DNA of 64,000 nt from G963677325 sp963677325 (lineage in GTDB: Bacteria; Bacteroidota; Bacteroidia; Bacteroidales; Prolixibacteraceae). A model generated the notes under the pieces. It was not told where the DNA came from and did no database searches. It worked only from the letters and a program-made list of their open reading frames with translations. The DNA lies in assembly GCA_963677325.2 (NCBI GenBank), contig CAXXGM010000004.1:6087-70086 (forward strand). The letters are read 5' to 3'. How positions within the stretch are numbered: position 1 is the first letter of the stretch; the number at the start of each line of letters is the position of its first letter. A program made the position numbers and the translations under genes. Shown one piece after another: positions 32,475 to 41,240 of this stretch.

Positions 32475-34703
32475 TTATTCATGGAGAGAATACCTCAGTT
32501 GATCCAACATGATGGGAACATCATCAGAATCCACCCCTTGTTTTAACAGTTGGGGCAAATCTTCATGAAATGCATCCATAAACTCCTTTTCAGAATTATC
32601 CGCGCTATTAATGCTTCGTTTGTAAAAATCGAGGGCGGCTTTGCGGTTACCTTGACACCACTGAACGTGCCCCATATTCATGAGATCATATTTATTCGGA
32701 TCCTCTTCAATTAACTGTGAATAGTACTTCCCGGCCTGATCAAGCTTCCCCACCAAAAAACAGCACCATCCTATGGGACGCCATATTTTACTGTTACCAG
32801 GCGAAAGATATTCTACTTTATAATACGACTTCAGGGCTTCTTCGTATTGGTTCAGTTCAGTATAACACTGGCCAATTGAAACGTGCAGGCTTAGATTTTC
32901 CGGTTCAAGGATTTCCGCCTGCTGATAATACTCAAGAGCTTTTGCATGATTTTTCAGATTACGGTAGCAAAGAGCTATCTTCTTCAGGTTCCATGTTTTA
33001 TTCAGATCGTAAAGATCAGCCTTTAAATAATAATCAAGCGCTTTTTTATAATCCCCCTGCTTCTGATAACAAAAAGCGAGCTTCTGCAATAACTCAGGAT
33101 CATCCTTTTCCTGCAGCAGAAGGTCATAGATGACAGCTGCTTCAGGAAAATAATTCTTGGCAAAGTAATATTCTGCAATATTCCGCTGAATTTTCTTGTC
33201 TTCCTTAAGTATCCCGGCGAAAGCATATTTATTGTGAAAATCAAAACGCCAGTTAAAAATATCTTCAAATCCCTGACGTTGCGGATATAATTTAAAAAAG
33301 CGGTAAATGTCTTTTATATATTGACCGGAAACAGTTTCTGCCTTGTGATTATGATCAAGGAAGGCTTTATCTTTTTCTATTTCTTCCATCTGATCAAACT
33401 CTGACTGCAGGGATTCAGAAACTATCTTTTTATAATCAGGCGTTATATTCTGAATGCTGAAACAAAACGAATACTTGTCTGAATTGCACAACATCGGAGA
33501 TTTCATGATCATCTCCAGGAATTTGTTGTATTCCTCAGGATCCATGTTGGATGAAATCTTCATCAGCTCAGGATGATCCGGAGTAAAGGGAATAAACCAG
33601 TTGATGAATTCACTGAAAAAAGGAAAGTTTTTAAGCATCGAAAACGAACTCATAAAGACATCATCCCCTTGCATCTGCATTTCGGTCAATTCCTCCATCT
33701 TTCCCATCAATCCGGGTGAATCTCTGAATATTTCCTGCCATCCAGGATTTTTATCATCTGTCATTCCTTCAGATAATAATCCCTCCAGACTTAATTTATT
33801 GCGAAGATTAGGACTGATTTTCAGCATTTCAGGAAGTATTTCATCCTGGAGGAGATGCTGAATTTTTTCGGTTTCTTTGCTCCGGATAAATTGAAGAATA
33901 ATTTTTTCGAGATTAGCTTTAAAAGCCGGATCTTCGTTAAGAATTTCCATTCTTCCTGTAATCCCGGGAAATAAGGGCATGCGCTGGTCATAATGATACA
34001 GAATAATCAAAATCCCGATTAAAGCTCTCTGATTGATCTCCACATCCTCATAATCATAACTTTCAAACAGGAGGACAATCTTATTTTCATCAAAGAAACG
34101 AAGTAAGCTTAACGTGAGGCTGGTAATGAGAATAGCTTTCTCATGGAACGGTATTATATCCAGATGAAGGAAGGTCCGGAAAAAGCTAATCTCCTCTTCT
34201 GATAGTTTATTGGTAAACCAGAAATGATAAAAGAGATTAAATACTTTTTGAAGATGAGCCTCTGCTTCCTGGTGGATTCCAATGTCTTTTATATTAGAAT
34301 TTAGCAGAGAATGCAATTCCTGGCCAAGATAAAATTCCTTTAGCTGTTCAAGATAATCATGAAAATTTGTGATTAAGAGTTTTGAAAATCCCCTCTTTTT
34401 TTGATATTCTACATTCTGTGAAAATTTCATCATCAGGTTGTCATTTATCTTATCTCCCAGATCAAAGCTGGAAATCAATAAATGATGATAGATCTTCTGT
34501 CTCTCGGGATCATTGATGCCTTCCACAGTATATTTGAGCATGAAACGGTAATTCTGCTCCAGGTTATCATACTCATCACGGTATTCTCCAAGACCCATAC
34601 CCGAGATCAGTCTTAAAGTCAAATCAAAGGCTGGTTTTAATTCCCTGTCAGCAATTAATTTACAAATAAGAGAGTAATTATCCTTTATTTCTAAATCTGT
34701 CAT
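32475..34703 (-). CDS. Large cytoplasmic tetratricopeptide-repeat protein
   Basis: A 742-residue protein without signal peptide or membrane segment. The N-terminal 480 residues are helical, with no domain I recognise. The C-terminal part (about 515-690) holds four to five TPR units, for example LLQKLAFCYQKQGDYKKALDYYLKADLYDLN, KIALCYRNLKNHAKALEYYQQAEILEP and SIGQCYTELNQYEEALKSYYKVEYLSP. TPR arrays bind partner proteins. Bacteroidota have many such proteins of unknown role. It stands alone, 360 bases upstream of the WMxxGxYW gene in the same direction. Confidence 0.85.
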   Translation of the reverse strand: MTDLEIKDNYSLICKLIADRELKPAFDLTLRLISGMGLGEYRDEYDNLEQNYRFMLKYTVEGINDPERQKIYHHLLISSFDLGDKINDNLMMKFSQNVEYQKKRGFSKLLITNFHDYLEQLKEFYLGQELHSLLNSNIKDIGIHQEAEAHLQKVFNLFYHFWFTNKLSEEEISFFRTFLHLDIIPFHEKAILITSLTLSLLRFFDENKIVLLFESYDYEDVEINQRALIGILIILYHYDQRMPLFPGITGRMEILNEDPAFKANLEKIILQFIRSKETEKIQHLLQDEILPEMLKISPNLRNKLSLEGLLSEGMTDDKNPGWQEIFRDSPGLMGKMEELTEMQMQGDDVFMSSFSMLKNFPFFSEFINWFIPFTPDHPELMKISSNMDPEEYNKFLEMIMKSPMLCNSDKYSFCFSIQNITPDYKKIVSESLQSEFDQMEEIEKDKAFLDHNHKAETVSGQYIKDIYRFFKLYPQRQGFEDIFNWRFDFHNKYAFAGILKEDKKIQRNIAEYYFAKNYFPEAAVIYDLLLQEKDDPELLQKLAFCYQKQGDYKKALDYYLKADLYDLNKTWNLKKIALCYRNLKNHAKALEYYQQAEILEPENLSLHVSIGQCYTELNQYEEALKSYYKVEYLSPGNSKIWRPIGWCCFLVGKLDQAGKYYSQLIEEDPNKYDLMNMGHVQWCQGNRKAALDFYKRSINSADNSEKEFMDAFHEDLPQLLKQGVDSDDVPIMLDQLRYSLHE

Positions 34704-35154
34704 TCTACGAATATTAAATATATCAAACTTACGGAATTAAATTATTTCCCGCAAAGAAATATATTCTCAAAAGAAATAAATAAAATAATTCATACAAGCA
34801 ATTTTGTCTATTAAGTGTATGAAATGAAATAACGTCGTATTTTAGACTGACGAATTTTATTTTAAAAATGAATTCCATTTTATTATATTATGTAAGTTCT
34901 ATTTAAAAAAGCCGGGACGAACCTGGTACGAACCGAATACGGACTTAATACGAGGAGAGTCTATGTGAAATTTAGTTGTATTATTGTTAAATAACAAAAA
35001 GAATGTAAAATACGACATCAATTTTTTATCATTACTTATGATGAATATAAAATACTGATTTAAGTTCATAAATCTACCTTACAGGATTTTATTTGATGAT
35101 GTTTTCCTATCTTTATGAAATTATCCGCCACGCTCGGAATGTGAGAGAATCAAT
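34704..35154. repeat. AT-rich gap with GGTACGA words and a long-range inverted repeat upstream of ppk
   Basis: No gene is supported. The GGTACGA-type array is at 34917-34957 (GGACGAACCTGGTACGAACC, then GAATACGG..AATACGAGG). GTCGTATTTTA (34834-34844) and TAAAATACGAC (35006-35016) are perfect 11-base complements enclosing the array. The remaining bases form an AT-rich leader before polyphosphate kinase. Confidence 0.45.
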
Positions 35155-37197
35155 ATGGAATTTAAGATCAGAAGCAGAGAAATAAGTTGGTTATCTTTCA
35201 ATGAAAGAGTACTTCAGGAAGCATCCAAGGATGAGGTGCCTTTATTGGAAAGGCTTAAGTTTCTTGGAATTTATTCCAACAACCTTGATGAGTTTTTCAG
35301 GGTAAAGGTCGCGATATTACGCAGATTATCAATGATTGGGCAGCTTGAACTTGCTGAAGGAGGAAATCCTAACGAAGTTCTTGATAAAATTGAGGATATT
35401 GTCATTGATCAGAGCCGAAGGTTTGAAGGAATTTACAATCAGATACTAAATGAATTAGCCGCCGAAAACATATTCATTATTAATGAAAAGCAATTGAGCC
35501 CTTTACAGGGAGAATATGTGACAGATTATTTTAAGCGGGAAGTCAGGCCCCTGATCATGCCTATTATTTTAAAGAAGAGCCTTCCAATGCCTTCTTTGAG
35601 GGACGATGCCATCTATCTCGCCGTGGATATGAAGAAGAACAAAAAATCGGAGTATGCACTGATTGAAGTCCCCACAGATCCTTTATCCAGGTTCATTATC
35701 ATTCCCTCTGAAGATAACAAGACCTATATTATACTGATGGAGGATGTGATCCGGTACGAATTGAATGACATTTTTTACATGTTCAAATACCACAGTATCG
35801 GTTCCTATATTTTCAAGCTCACCCGCGACGCGGAACTTGATCTTGACGATGATGTGGCAGAGAGTTATCTTCGATTAATTGCCAAAAGTGTTTTAAAAAG
35901 GTTAAACAGCAAACTGGTCAGATTTGTGTATGACAAGGAAATCCCCGAACCCTTTTTGTTATACCTTCTACAAAAGCTCAACTTCAATAAAGATGATGTG
36001 GTCATCGGAGGCGGAAGAATTCACAACTTTAAAGATTTCATGAATTTTCCAATGATCGGGGAGGATCGTCTTTATTACAAAATTCTGGAACCGTTAAAGC
36101 ACAAACGTATTATACCTGGTCAGACTCTTTTAAAAACGATAGGGCAAAAGGATATTCTGTTTCATTTTCCTTATCACTCTTTTTTCCATTTTATTGACTT
36201 GTTGCGCGAGGCTTCAATTGACCCTAAAGTCACAGAAATAAAGATGACGGGTTACAGGATGGCCCCAAATTCCAATGTGATTAATGCCCTGATCAATGCA
36301 GCGCGAAACGGGAAAAAGGTGATTGTTCTGCTTGAGTTGCAGGCCAGATTTAATGAAGAGGAGAATATTCAGTATGGGAATCTTCTGAACAAGGAAAATG
36401 TAAAAGTGATACTTGGAGTTCCTGGCTTAAAGGTTCATTCCAAGCTTTGCCTGATCACAAGGAAAGAAGATAAACAATTGGAAAAATATGCCTGCGTAGG
36501 AACCGGCAATTTCAATGAAGATACATCAAGGGTATTTTCTGACCAGCTTTTATGCACAGCCGATCTTAATATCACCCGTGAGGTTAACAAAGTTTTTGAT
36601 TTTTTTGAAGCTAACTACAACATAGGCAAATTCAATCATCTTTTGGTTTCACCCTTTACCATGAGAAAGAAAATCATCCGGATGATTAAACAGGAAACAA
36701 CAAATGCAAAGGCTGGGAAAGAGGCAAAAATTTATTTCAAGTGTAATAATCTGGTTGATCCTGACATAATTTACCGGCTCTATGAGGCCGCGCGAAATGG
36801 GGTGGAGATAAGACTGAATGTGAGGGGTATGTTTTCCGTGTATCCTGATTCGGAAGATGGCAATTATTCCATACCATCCATTGGCATGATTGACAGATTT
36901 CTTGAACATTCAAGAATCTATTATTTCTTTAATGCCGGGAAGGAAAAACTATATATTTCTTCTTCCGACCTGATGTCAAGAAATCTGGACAGAAGGGTAG
37001 AGGTTGCAGTTCCCATTTACAACAAAGAACTCAGGGACGAACTGCTTCATTTTTTCGATTTCCAGTGGCAGGATAACAGTGCTGCAAGAATTCTGGATAA
37101 TGAATTGAAAAACATCATTAGAAATTACGATAGACAACCGAAGATAAGGTCTCAAATTACTTTTTATGAATACCTTCGTGAACAAAATCCGGGATGA
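35155..37197 (+). CDS. ppk1: Polyphosphate kinase 1
   Basis: Polymerises the gamma-phosphate of ATP into polyphosphate, membrane-associated. At 680 residues it is a normal PPK1. The N-terminal helical domain starts REISWLSFNERVLQEA...LERLKFLGIYSNNLDEFFRVKV. H428 in LKVHSKLCLIT is the phosphorylated histidine. TGNFNEDTSRVFSD follows, then a second phospholipase-D-like half with LVDPDIIYRLYEAARNGVEIRLNVRGMFS. No ppx gene is adjacent. The last 32 bases overlap the next gene, a HEAT-like protein, suggesting coupled translation. Confidence 0.96.
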   Translation: MEFKIRSREISWLSFNERVLQEASKDEVPLLERLKFLGIYSNNLDEFFRVKVAILRRLSMIGQLELAEGGNPNEVLDKIEDIVIDQSRRFEGIYNQILNELAAENIFIINEKQLSPLQGEYVTDYFKREVRPLIMPIILKKSLPMPSLRDDAIYLAVDMKKNKKSEYALIEVPTDPLSRFIIIPSEDNKTYIILMEDVIRYELNDIFYMFKYHSIGSYIFKLTRDAELDLDDDVAESYLRLIAKSVLKRLNSKLVRFVYDKEIPEPFLLYLLQKLNFNKDDVVIGGGRIHNFKDFMNFPMIGEDRLYYKILEPLKHKRIIPGQTLLKTIGQKDILFHFPYHSFFHFIDLLREASIDPKVTEIKMTGYRMAPNSNVINALINAARNGKKVIVLLELQARFNEEENIQYGNLLNKENVKVILGVPGLKVHSKLCLITRKEDKQLEKYACVGTGNFNEDTSRVFSDQLLCTADLNITREVNKVFDFFEANYNIGKFNHLLVSPFTMRKKIIRMIKQETTNAKAGKEAKIYFKCNNLVDPDIIYRLYEAARNGVEIRLNVRGMFSVYPDSEDGNYSIPSIGMIDRFLEHSRIYYFFNAGKEKLYISSSDLMSRNLDRRVEVAVPIYNKELRDELLHFFDFQWQDNSAARILDNELKNIIRNYDRQPKIRSQITFYEYLREQNPG

Positions 37198-37723
37198 AAA
37201 CAGTACCAGCCAGGTTAAAGAAAAACTCGGACATATTGGTGGAGGGGAACTGGAGTTCTGGAAGTACACTGTCCTGACAGATCCGGAAATATTCAATGAA
37301 GTTTTAAACCTGATCTTTAAGGACGAAGAAAAAATTGCATGGAGAGCCGCCTGGATTATTGATAATGCTACAGAAAAGTATCCCGAGCTGCTCATTCCCC
37401 ACATTCCGGCGATCATAGATCATTTTCTTCACACCCAGAACAGCTCTCTTCAGCGGATCTTCACCCGTATTTTAATGCGTCATAAAATACCTGATCATTC
37501 AATAGGTGCAGTTTTTGACCGGTGCTACGAATTGCTTTCGCCTATACATCCCATTGCGGTTCGGGCCAATGCTATGCAGGTTCTCTATAACATCACCGAA
37601 TACTGGCCTGAATTAAAACCCGAATTAGCCATGGTAATCAGTGGGATGCTGGAAGAAGCCGAAGAAGCCGGGATCATCAGCAAGGCAAGGAATTTATTGA
37701 AGAAACTAAACCGGATCCACTAA
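37166..37723 (+). CDS. HEAT-like helical repeat protein, overlaps ppk1
   Basis: A 185-residue soluble helical protein. AWRAAWIIDNATEKYPELLIPHIPAIIDHF, SSLQRIFTRILMRH and AVRANAMQVLYNITEYWPELKPELAMVISGML form three to four HEAT-type alpha hairpins. There are no catalytic motifs. The ATG at 37166 lies inside the end of ppk1 in another frame (32-base overlap), which usually means translational coupling. A role in binding or modulating polyphosphate kinase is possible but unproven. Similar small HEAT proteins in Bacteroidota are annotated as hypothetical. Confidence 0.75.
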   Translation: MNTFVNKIRDENSTSQVKEKLGHIGGGELEFWKYTVLTDPEIFNEVLNLIFKDEEKIAWRAAWIIDNATEKYPELLIPHIPAIIDHFLHTQNSSLQRIFTRILMRHKIPDHSIGAVFDRCYELLSPIHPIAVRANAMQVLYNITEYWPELKPELAMVISGMLEEAEEAGIISKARNLLKKLNRIH

Positions 37724-37828
37724 TCAATAAGGAGTGTGCTTTACTAATCCCTCCAACGCGGGTTCTTTTTATTATGAGTAATTAAAAAAAGGAGGGAACC
37801 AATATCGATTTGAAATATTGTCACTACT

Positions 37829-37925
37829 CACCACAGAGACACAGAGAACATGGAGTTTCACGGAGATAAACTCATTCTTTGTATCTCTCTGTTTTTCTTA
37901 GTGTTCTTTGTATCTCCGTGGTTTA
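37829..37925. repeat. CCACAGAGACACAGAGAACA inverted-repeat element
   Basis: The left arm 37831-37850 (CCACAGAGACACAGAGAACA) and the right arm 37902-37921 (TGTTCTTTGTATCTCCGTGG) match in inverted orientation at 17 of 20 positions, with GAGATA/TATCTC words inside. This is a widespread intergenic repeat type of unknown function. It sits 105 bases after the HEAT-like gene. Confidence 0.65.
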
Positions 37926-38013
37926 AATTTAACCTGAGTAGTTACGAAATATTCAATATATTTGAAGGATCATTAAAAATATGATAAGAGAAAAATACCT
38001 TTAACGTTAATAA

Positions 38014-38208
38014 ATGAACCTATTTTTATATATGCCCCACGGACCAATACATGGCGACTATTTAGGTTTGTTTTTGATGTTCATTTTGATTTATATTGTG
38101 ATCGATTATTTCATCATCACGCCAAAAAAAGAAGATAAGCCCTCTGAAAAAGTCACTATGAAAGGTATGGCTCGCTTGATCCGGTATTGGTTCAGGAGAA
38201 ACGAATGA
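38014..38208 (+). CDS. Small single-pass membrane protein
   Basis: A 64-residue protein with one hydrophobic segment (YLGLFLMFILIYIVIDYFII, about 16-36) followed by a basic, Lys/Glu-rich tail (TPKKEDKPSEKVTMKGMARLIRYWFRRNE). Translation may start at Met7 instead (MPHGPIHGDYLG). I do not recognise a family. The charge pattern and clean transmembrane segment make it a credible small membrane protein. It is convergent with the next gene. Confidence 0.5.
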   Translation: MNLFLYMPHGPIHGDYLGLFLMFILIYIVIDYFIITPKKEDKPSEKVTMKGMARLIRYWFRRNE

Positions 38209-38254
38209 ATAAATCCGGCCTGACAATTTCCGAAAACCCGTCCGGTCTTTTTTA

Positions 38255-38761
38255 TCAATGATTCATCAGGATACCGAAGAAAGCGACCGAAATTACTCCC
38301 CAGACCGAAATAGAAAGGATCATGTAGGGTATAAAGCCGTGTCGGTGGGGAAAGTATTTGCTCCCAAGCAATGCCCCGAATGGTATGGAAAGAATAATGG
38401 GCGAAAGGACAATTATTCCCCACATTCCGAATCGCTGCCTTATCCTGATGATAAATTTATTCATGGCCGTAAATTTTCTCCGGCCCAGGATTCGCTTTCT
38501 TCTCCGGTCTCTCCAGGCCTCAAACCTCACCTTAAACAAAACCGGTGTAAAGTAGTAAACCACGGGCCACAAAAGCGTCAACTCTTTCAGCACAAACCTG
38601 AAAAAATAATAATAAAGTAAAAATCCAATTATTCCACCTATCTCAATGGCAAGAAACGTTTCCAAAACGTTTAGATTGAGAATGAAAGCATAAGGTGTTG
38701 ACCAGAAGTATTTTATACTTGCAATTAAAGAAACGTTCAACAATTTAAGAATGTATTCCAT
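38255..38761 (-). CDS. Small polytopic membrane protein of unknown function
   Basis: The 168-residue form from Met at 38761 (MEYILKLLNVSLIASIKY) is favoured over a start seven codons upstream. Three to four hydrophobic segments are evident: a first near 5-35, FLAIEIGGIIGFLLYYYFFRFVL, WGIIVLSPIILSIPFGALLGS, and YMILSISVWGVISVAFFGIL. A strongly basic loop (RDRRRKRILGRRK) sits between, so that loop should be cytoplasmic. The loop-helix arrangement faintly recalls DedA/small-multidrug-export-like proteins, but no diagnostic motif is present. Confidence 0.6.
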   Translation of the reverse strand: MEYILKLLNVSLIASIKYFWSTPYAFILNLNVLETFLAIEIGGIIGFLLYYYFFRFVLKELTLLWPVVYYFTPVLFKVRFEAWRDRRRKRILGRRKFTAMNKFIIRIRQRFGMWGIIVLSPIILSIPFGALLGSKYFPHRHGFIPYMILSISVWGVISVAFFGILMNH

Positions 38762-38958
38762 ATTCAATGCGATCGGACGCAAACATACCGATAATGTGGA
38801 AACAAGACCTTCTTTATATGTTAAAGTTCATTATTTTTTCAGAAATTCTGAAAAAAATCAGGTTAAATTATTGATAATTTATCAGGTTTCTTTTCGTTTA
38901 AGGGAAATTGCTCACACCAAACTTTTTTTTACGGCTAAGGAAACAAAGATTTACTTTA

Positions 38959-39399
38959 TCATAAAAGAATATTTTTAGTCTTTCTCAATCTTTTACGCTG
39001 ATTGACAATCATATCCTGGAGTGTTACACTTTTAAAATAAGAGATTATTTGTTCGTTTAACCCGCACCAGAAATCCTTTGCAGAACAAAATTCATTCCTG
39101 TTGCAGGTGAAGTGGGGAGAGATGCAATCAACTACACAAATAATCGGTTCAATTGATTTTTGAATATCAAGCATTGAGATCTGAGATGGAGGACGGGTTA
39201 ACGTGTAACAAAGATTTTTACCGGTGCAATTTGTAATTAGGTCGGCTGTTTTGAGCCCTTGGATTAAATGATCCAACGTGCGGAATGGAATATCCTGATT
39301 AACAGAAATATCTTTCAAAAGTATTCCGCCTGATTCATGATGAAGGCCTATTTCCAGCATTGTTCTGATGCCATATCTGGTCCGGGTACTGAATTTCAC
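38959..39399 (-). CDS. Rrf2-family transcriptional regulator with a Cys cluster
   Basis: A 146-residue winged-helix regulator: MKFSTRTRYGIRTMLEIGL at the start, then LLKDISVNQDIPFRTLDHLIQGLKTADLI as the DNA-recognition part. Five cysteines, C88, C92, C99, C105 and C112, lie in the region where IscR, NsrR and RsrR bind an Fe-S cluster, although the spacing is not identical to IscR. It may therefore sense iron-sulfur status or redox. A small CCTA-AAAA-TAGG dyad at 39433-39444, just upstream, could be its own operator. Confidence 0.87.
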   Translation of the reverse strand: MKFSTRTRYGIRTMLEIGLHHESGGILLKDISVNQDIPFRTLDHLIQGLKTADLITNCTGKNLCYTLTRPPSQISMLDIQKSIEPIICVVDCISPHFTCNRNEFCSAKDFWCGLNEQIISYFKSVTLQDMIVNQRKRLRKTKNILL

Positions 39400-39684
39400 G
39401 GGAAAAGATTTTAATTAAACTATTTATCGAATCCTAAAAATAGGGAATTATTTCATTTATTATCAGGTCGATAGGAATATTTGTATTTATCTGTATATCT
39501 ACATATTATAAAATGTATTTAAATTCACATCCGGGCAAACTTGTAACTTTTCTATTGAAATTGCATCTGATTTATTATAAAGTACAAACAAATACATTTA
39601 AACGGGATGAAATATTCTGCCAAAAATTATGATTTATATTTTTATTTAATATTAATTTGTATTGTCAAAAAACTATCTTTTTCA

Positions 39685-40845
39685 ATGGGGGAAAACTGTT
39701 TATTAAACAAAGTGTTGACATTCATGATTTTCTTGATTATGTTGGGATGGAATGCCAAAGGGCAACCTCTTCAAACAGGTCAGGAGATTCGATATAATCC
39801 CATTTCCACTGCCGTTCCTTTTCTGACCATTACACCCGATTCAAGACACGGAGCATTGGGGAATGTAGGTGCCGCCACCTCTCCGGATGCTAATTCTCAA
39901 TACCTTAATCCATCAAAATACGCTTTTGCAGAGGGGAAATATGGCTTTTCTGCCTCTTACACACCCTGGCTCCCGAAACTGGCAAGTGACATAAATCTTG
40001 CCTACTTATCAGGTTATTACCGAATTGATAACGAACAGGTCATTGGATCTTCACTCCGCTATTTTTCAATTGGCGATGTTTCTTATGCTGATATAAATGG
40101 TTCCAATTCTATTATCGTGAGACCGAATGAGTTTGCCCTGGATTTCAGCTATTCAAGAAAATTATCAGAATATTTCTCCGGGGGAGTGGCTCTTCGTTTT
40201 ATCCATTCAGCTCTTTCAGCAGGTTTTGGTCAGGAATCATTTTCAGCAGGAAATGCCTTCTCAACGGATTTTTCCTTTTTCTACAATAAGTCATGGAAAG
40301 GAACCGAACAGACAAGAACGTTTGCTGCAGGGATAAACTGTTCCAATATTGGTTCAAAAATCTCCTACAACGATGGACAGACAAAAGAATTCATTCCTGC
40401 CAACATGAGATTGGGCGCTACCTTTACCAATGAATTCGACGCGGACAATTCACTTTCCTTCTCGCTTGACTTGAATAAATTGCTCGTGCCAACCTCGGAT
40501 CCAAATAAAACAGTTATCGGAGCCCTGTTCTCTTCTTTCTCTGATGCTCCCGGTGGGTTGAAGGAAGAATTACAGGAATTTACGGTATCCACGGGAGTTG
40601 AATACCTGTTTAACAGGAAATTTGCTTTACGTACAGGTTACTTCAATGAATCCAGGAACAAAGGGAACCGTAAATTTTTCACTACCGGGGTCGGTGCAAA
40701 AACAAATATCTGCAGTTTTGATTTTTCCTACCTGATCTCAACCGTTCACAACAGTCCCCTGTCCAACACAATCCGGTTCACAATTCTTTTTGACGAGGAT
40801 TCCTTTAAAAGCCGAAAAACACGCACCACTGCCCGGTCCTTATAG
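39685..40845 (+). CDS. porV: Type IX secretion outer-membrane protein PorV
   Basis: A 386-residue beta-barrel protein that ferries type IX substrates to the outer-membrane attachment complex. The ATG at 39685 gives a signal peptide (VLTFMIFLIMLGWNAKGQ). An upstream open extension to 39607 is not signal-like. PFLTITPDSRHGALGNVGAATSPDANSQYLNPSKYAFAEGKYGFSASYTPWL and INLAYLSGYYRIDNEQVIGSSLRYFSIGDVSY are the classic PorV/LptO blocks. The C-terminus alternates as barrel strands. PorU is not adjacent. The gene implies that this organism exports CTD-tagged proteins. Confidence 0.92.
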   Translation: MGENCLLNKVLTFMIFLIMLGWNAKGQPLQTGQEIRYNPISTAVPFLTITPDSRHGALGNVGAATSPDANSQYLNPSKYAFAEGKYGFSASYTPWLPKLASDINLAYLSGYYRIDNEQVIGSSLRYFSIGDVSYADINGSNSIIVRPNEFALDFSYSRKLSEYFSGGVALRFIHSALSAGFGQESFSAGNAFSTDFSFFYNKSWKGTEQTRTFAAGINCSNIGSKISYNDGQTKEFIPANMRLGATFTNEFDADNSLSFSLDLNKLLVPTSDPNKTVIGALFSSFSDAPGGLKEELQEFTVSTGVEYLFNRKFALRTGYFNESRNKGNRKFFTTGVGAKTNICSFDFSYLISTVHNSPLSNTIRFTILFDEDSFKSRKTRTTARSL

Positions 40846-41046
40846 ATTCTTCAACACAATTCTCAAATAGAGCAATCTGTCTTCGCTGAAAATGTGATGT
40901 AAGCTGTTGTCATTATCCCTGATGATAAAAAATCCTGTTTTGGGATTCTTTCTTTCCTACATAACTCTATATACTGTCTCGTCCTGATTTTTGTTTACAG
41001 TTTTGAACTAAGTTTTTCTAACATTTTCTTTTTAATTTCAAATCTT

Positions 41047-41177
41047 TACTTTTGTCAGCATCAGATGAAACGGAAAAAGGCTCTGCTGGCGAGCAACCTT
41101 CGAGGGATAAATCTGATTCAGTGAGAATAAAACTTGTCCTGGCAATGATTTCGAGCCGGGACTTTTTATTTTTATTC
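41047..41177 (+). ncRNA. Candidate small RNA in the IS 3' region, opposite to the transposase
   Basis: A TACTTTTG box (41047-41054) matches TAnnTTTG. About 80 bases downstream is a strong terminator: stem GTCCTGGC (41136-41143) with GCCGGGAC (41155-41162), then TTTTTATTTTT. The transcript, starting near 41060, would begin with a closing stem ATCAGAT (41060-41066) pairing with ATCTGAT (41111-41117), which encloses a GC-rich core. I do not recognise an RNA family. The open frames across it (41018-41287, 41052-41381) look spurious. Confidence 0.4.
41136..41177 (+). terminator. Strong rho-independent terminator inside the IS
   Basis: Eight-base GC-rich stem (one G-U pair) with an 11-base loop, followed by TTTTTATTTTTATTC on the plus strand. 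Confidence 0.75.
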
Positions 41178-41240
41178 TTTCTGATCAGGATGCCTAAAAA
41201 AACGCATGTCGCGAAGCGACAAATATTCCAATCAAAGAGT

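Noticed and set aside
37829..37925. CRISPR-like repeat
   Set aside because: One imperfect inverted pair only, with no regularly spaced direct repeats. No CRISPR array was seen anywhere in the window.
39607..39684. Upstream extension of porV
   Set aside because: Would bury the signal peptide; Met at 39685 gives a proper signal sequence.
41060..41135. Known riboswitch (SAM, ZTP or cobalamin type) in the IS RNA
   Set aside because: Compared the conserved cores from memory; none matches, and no gene follows in the sense direction.
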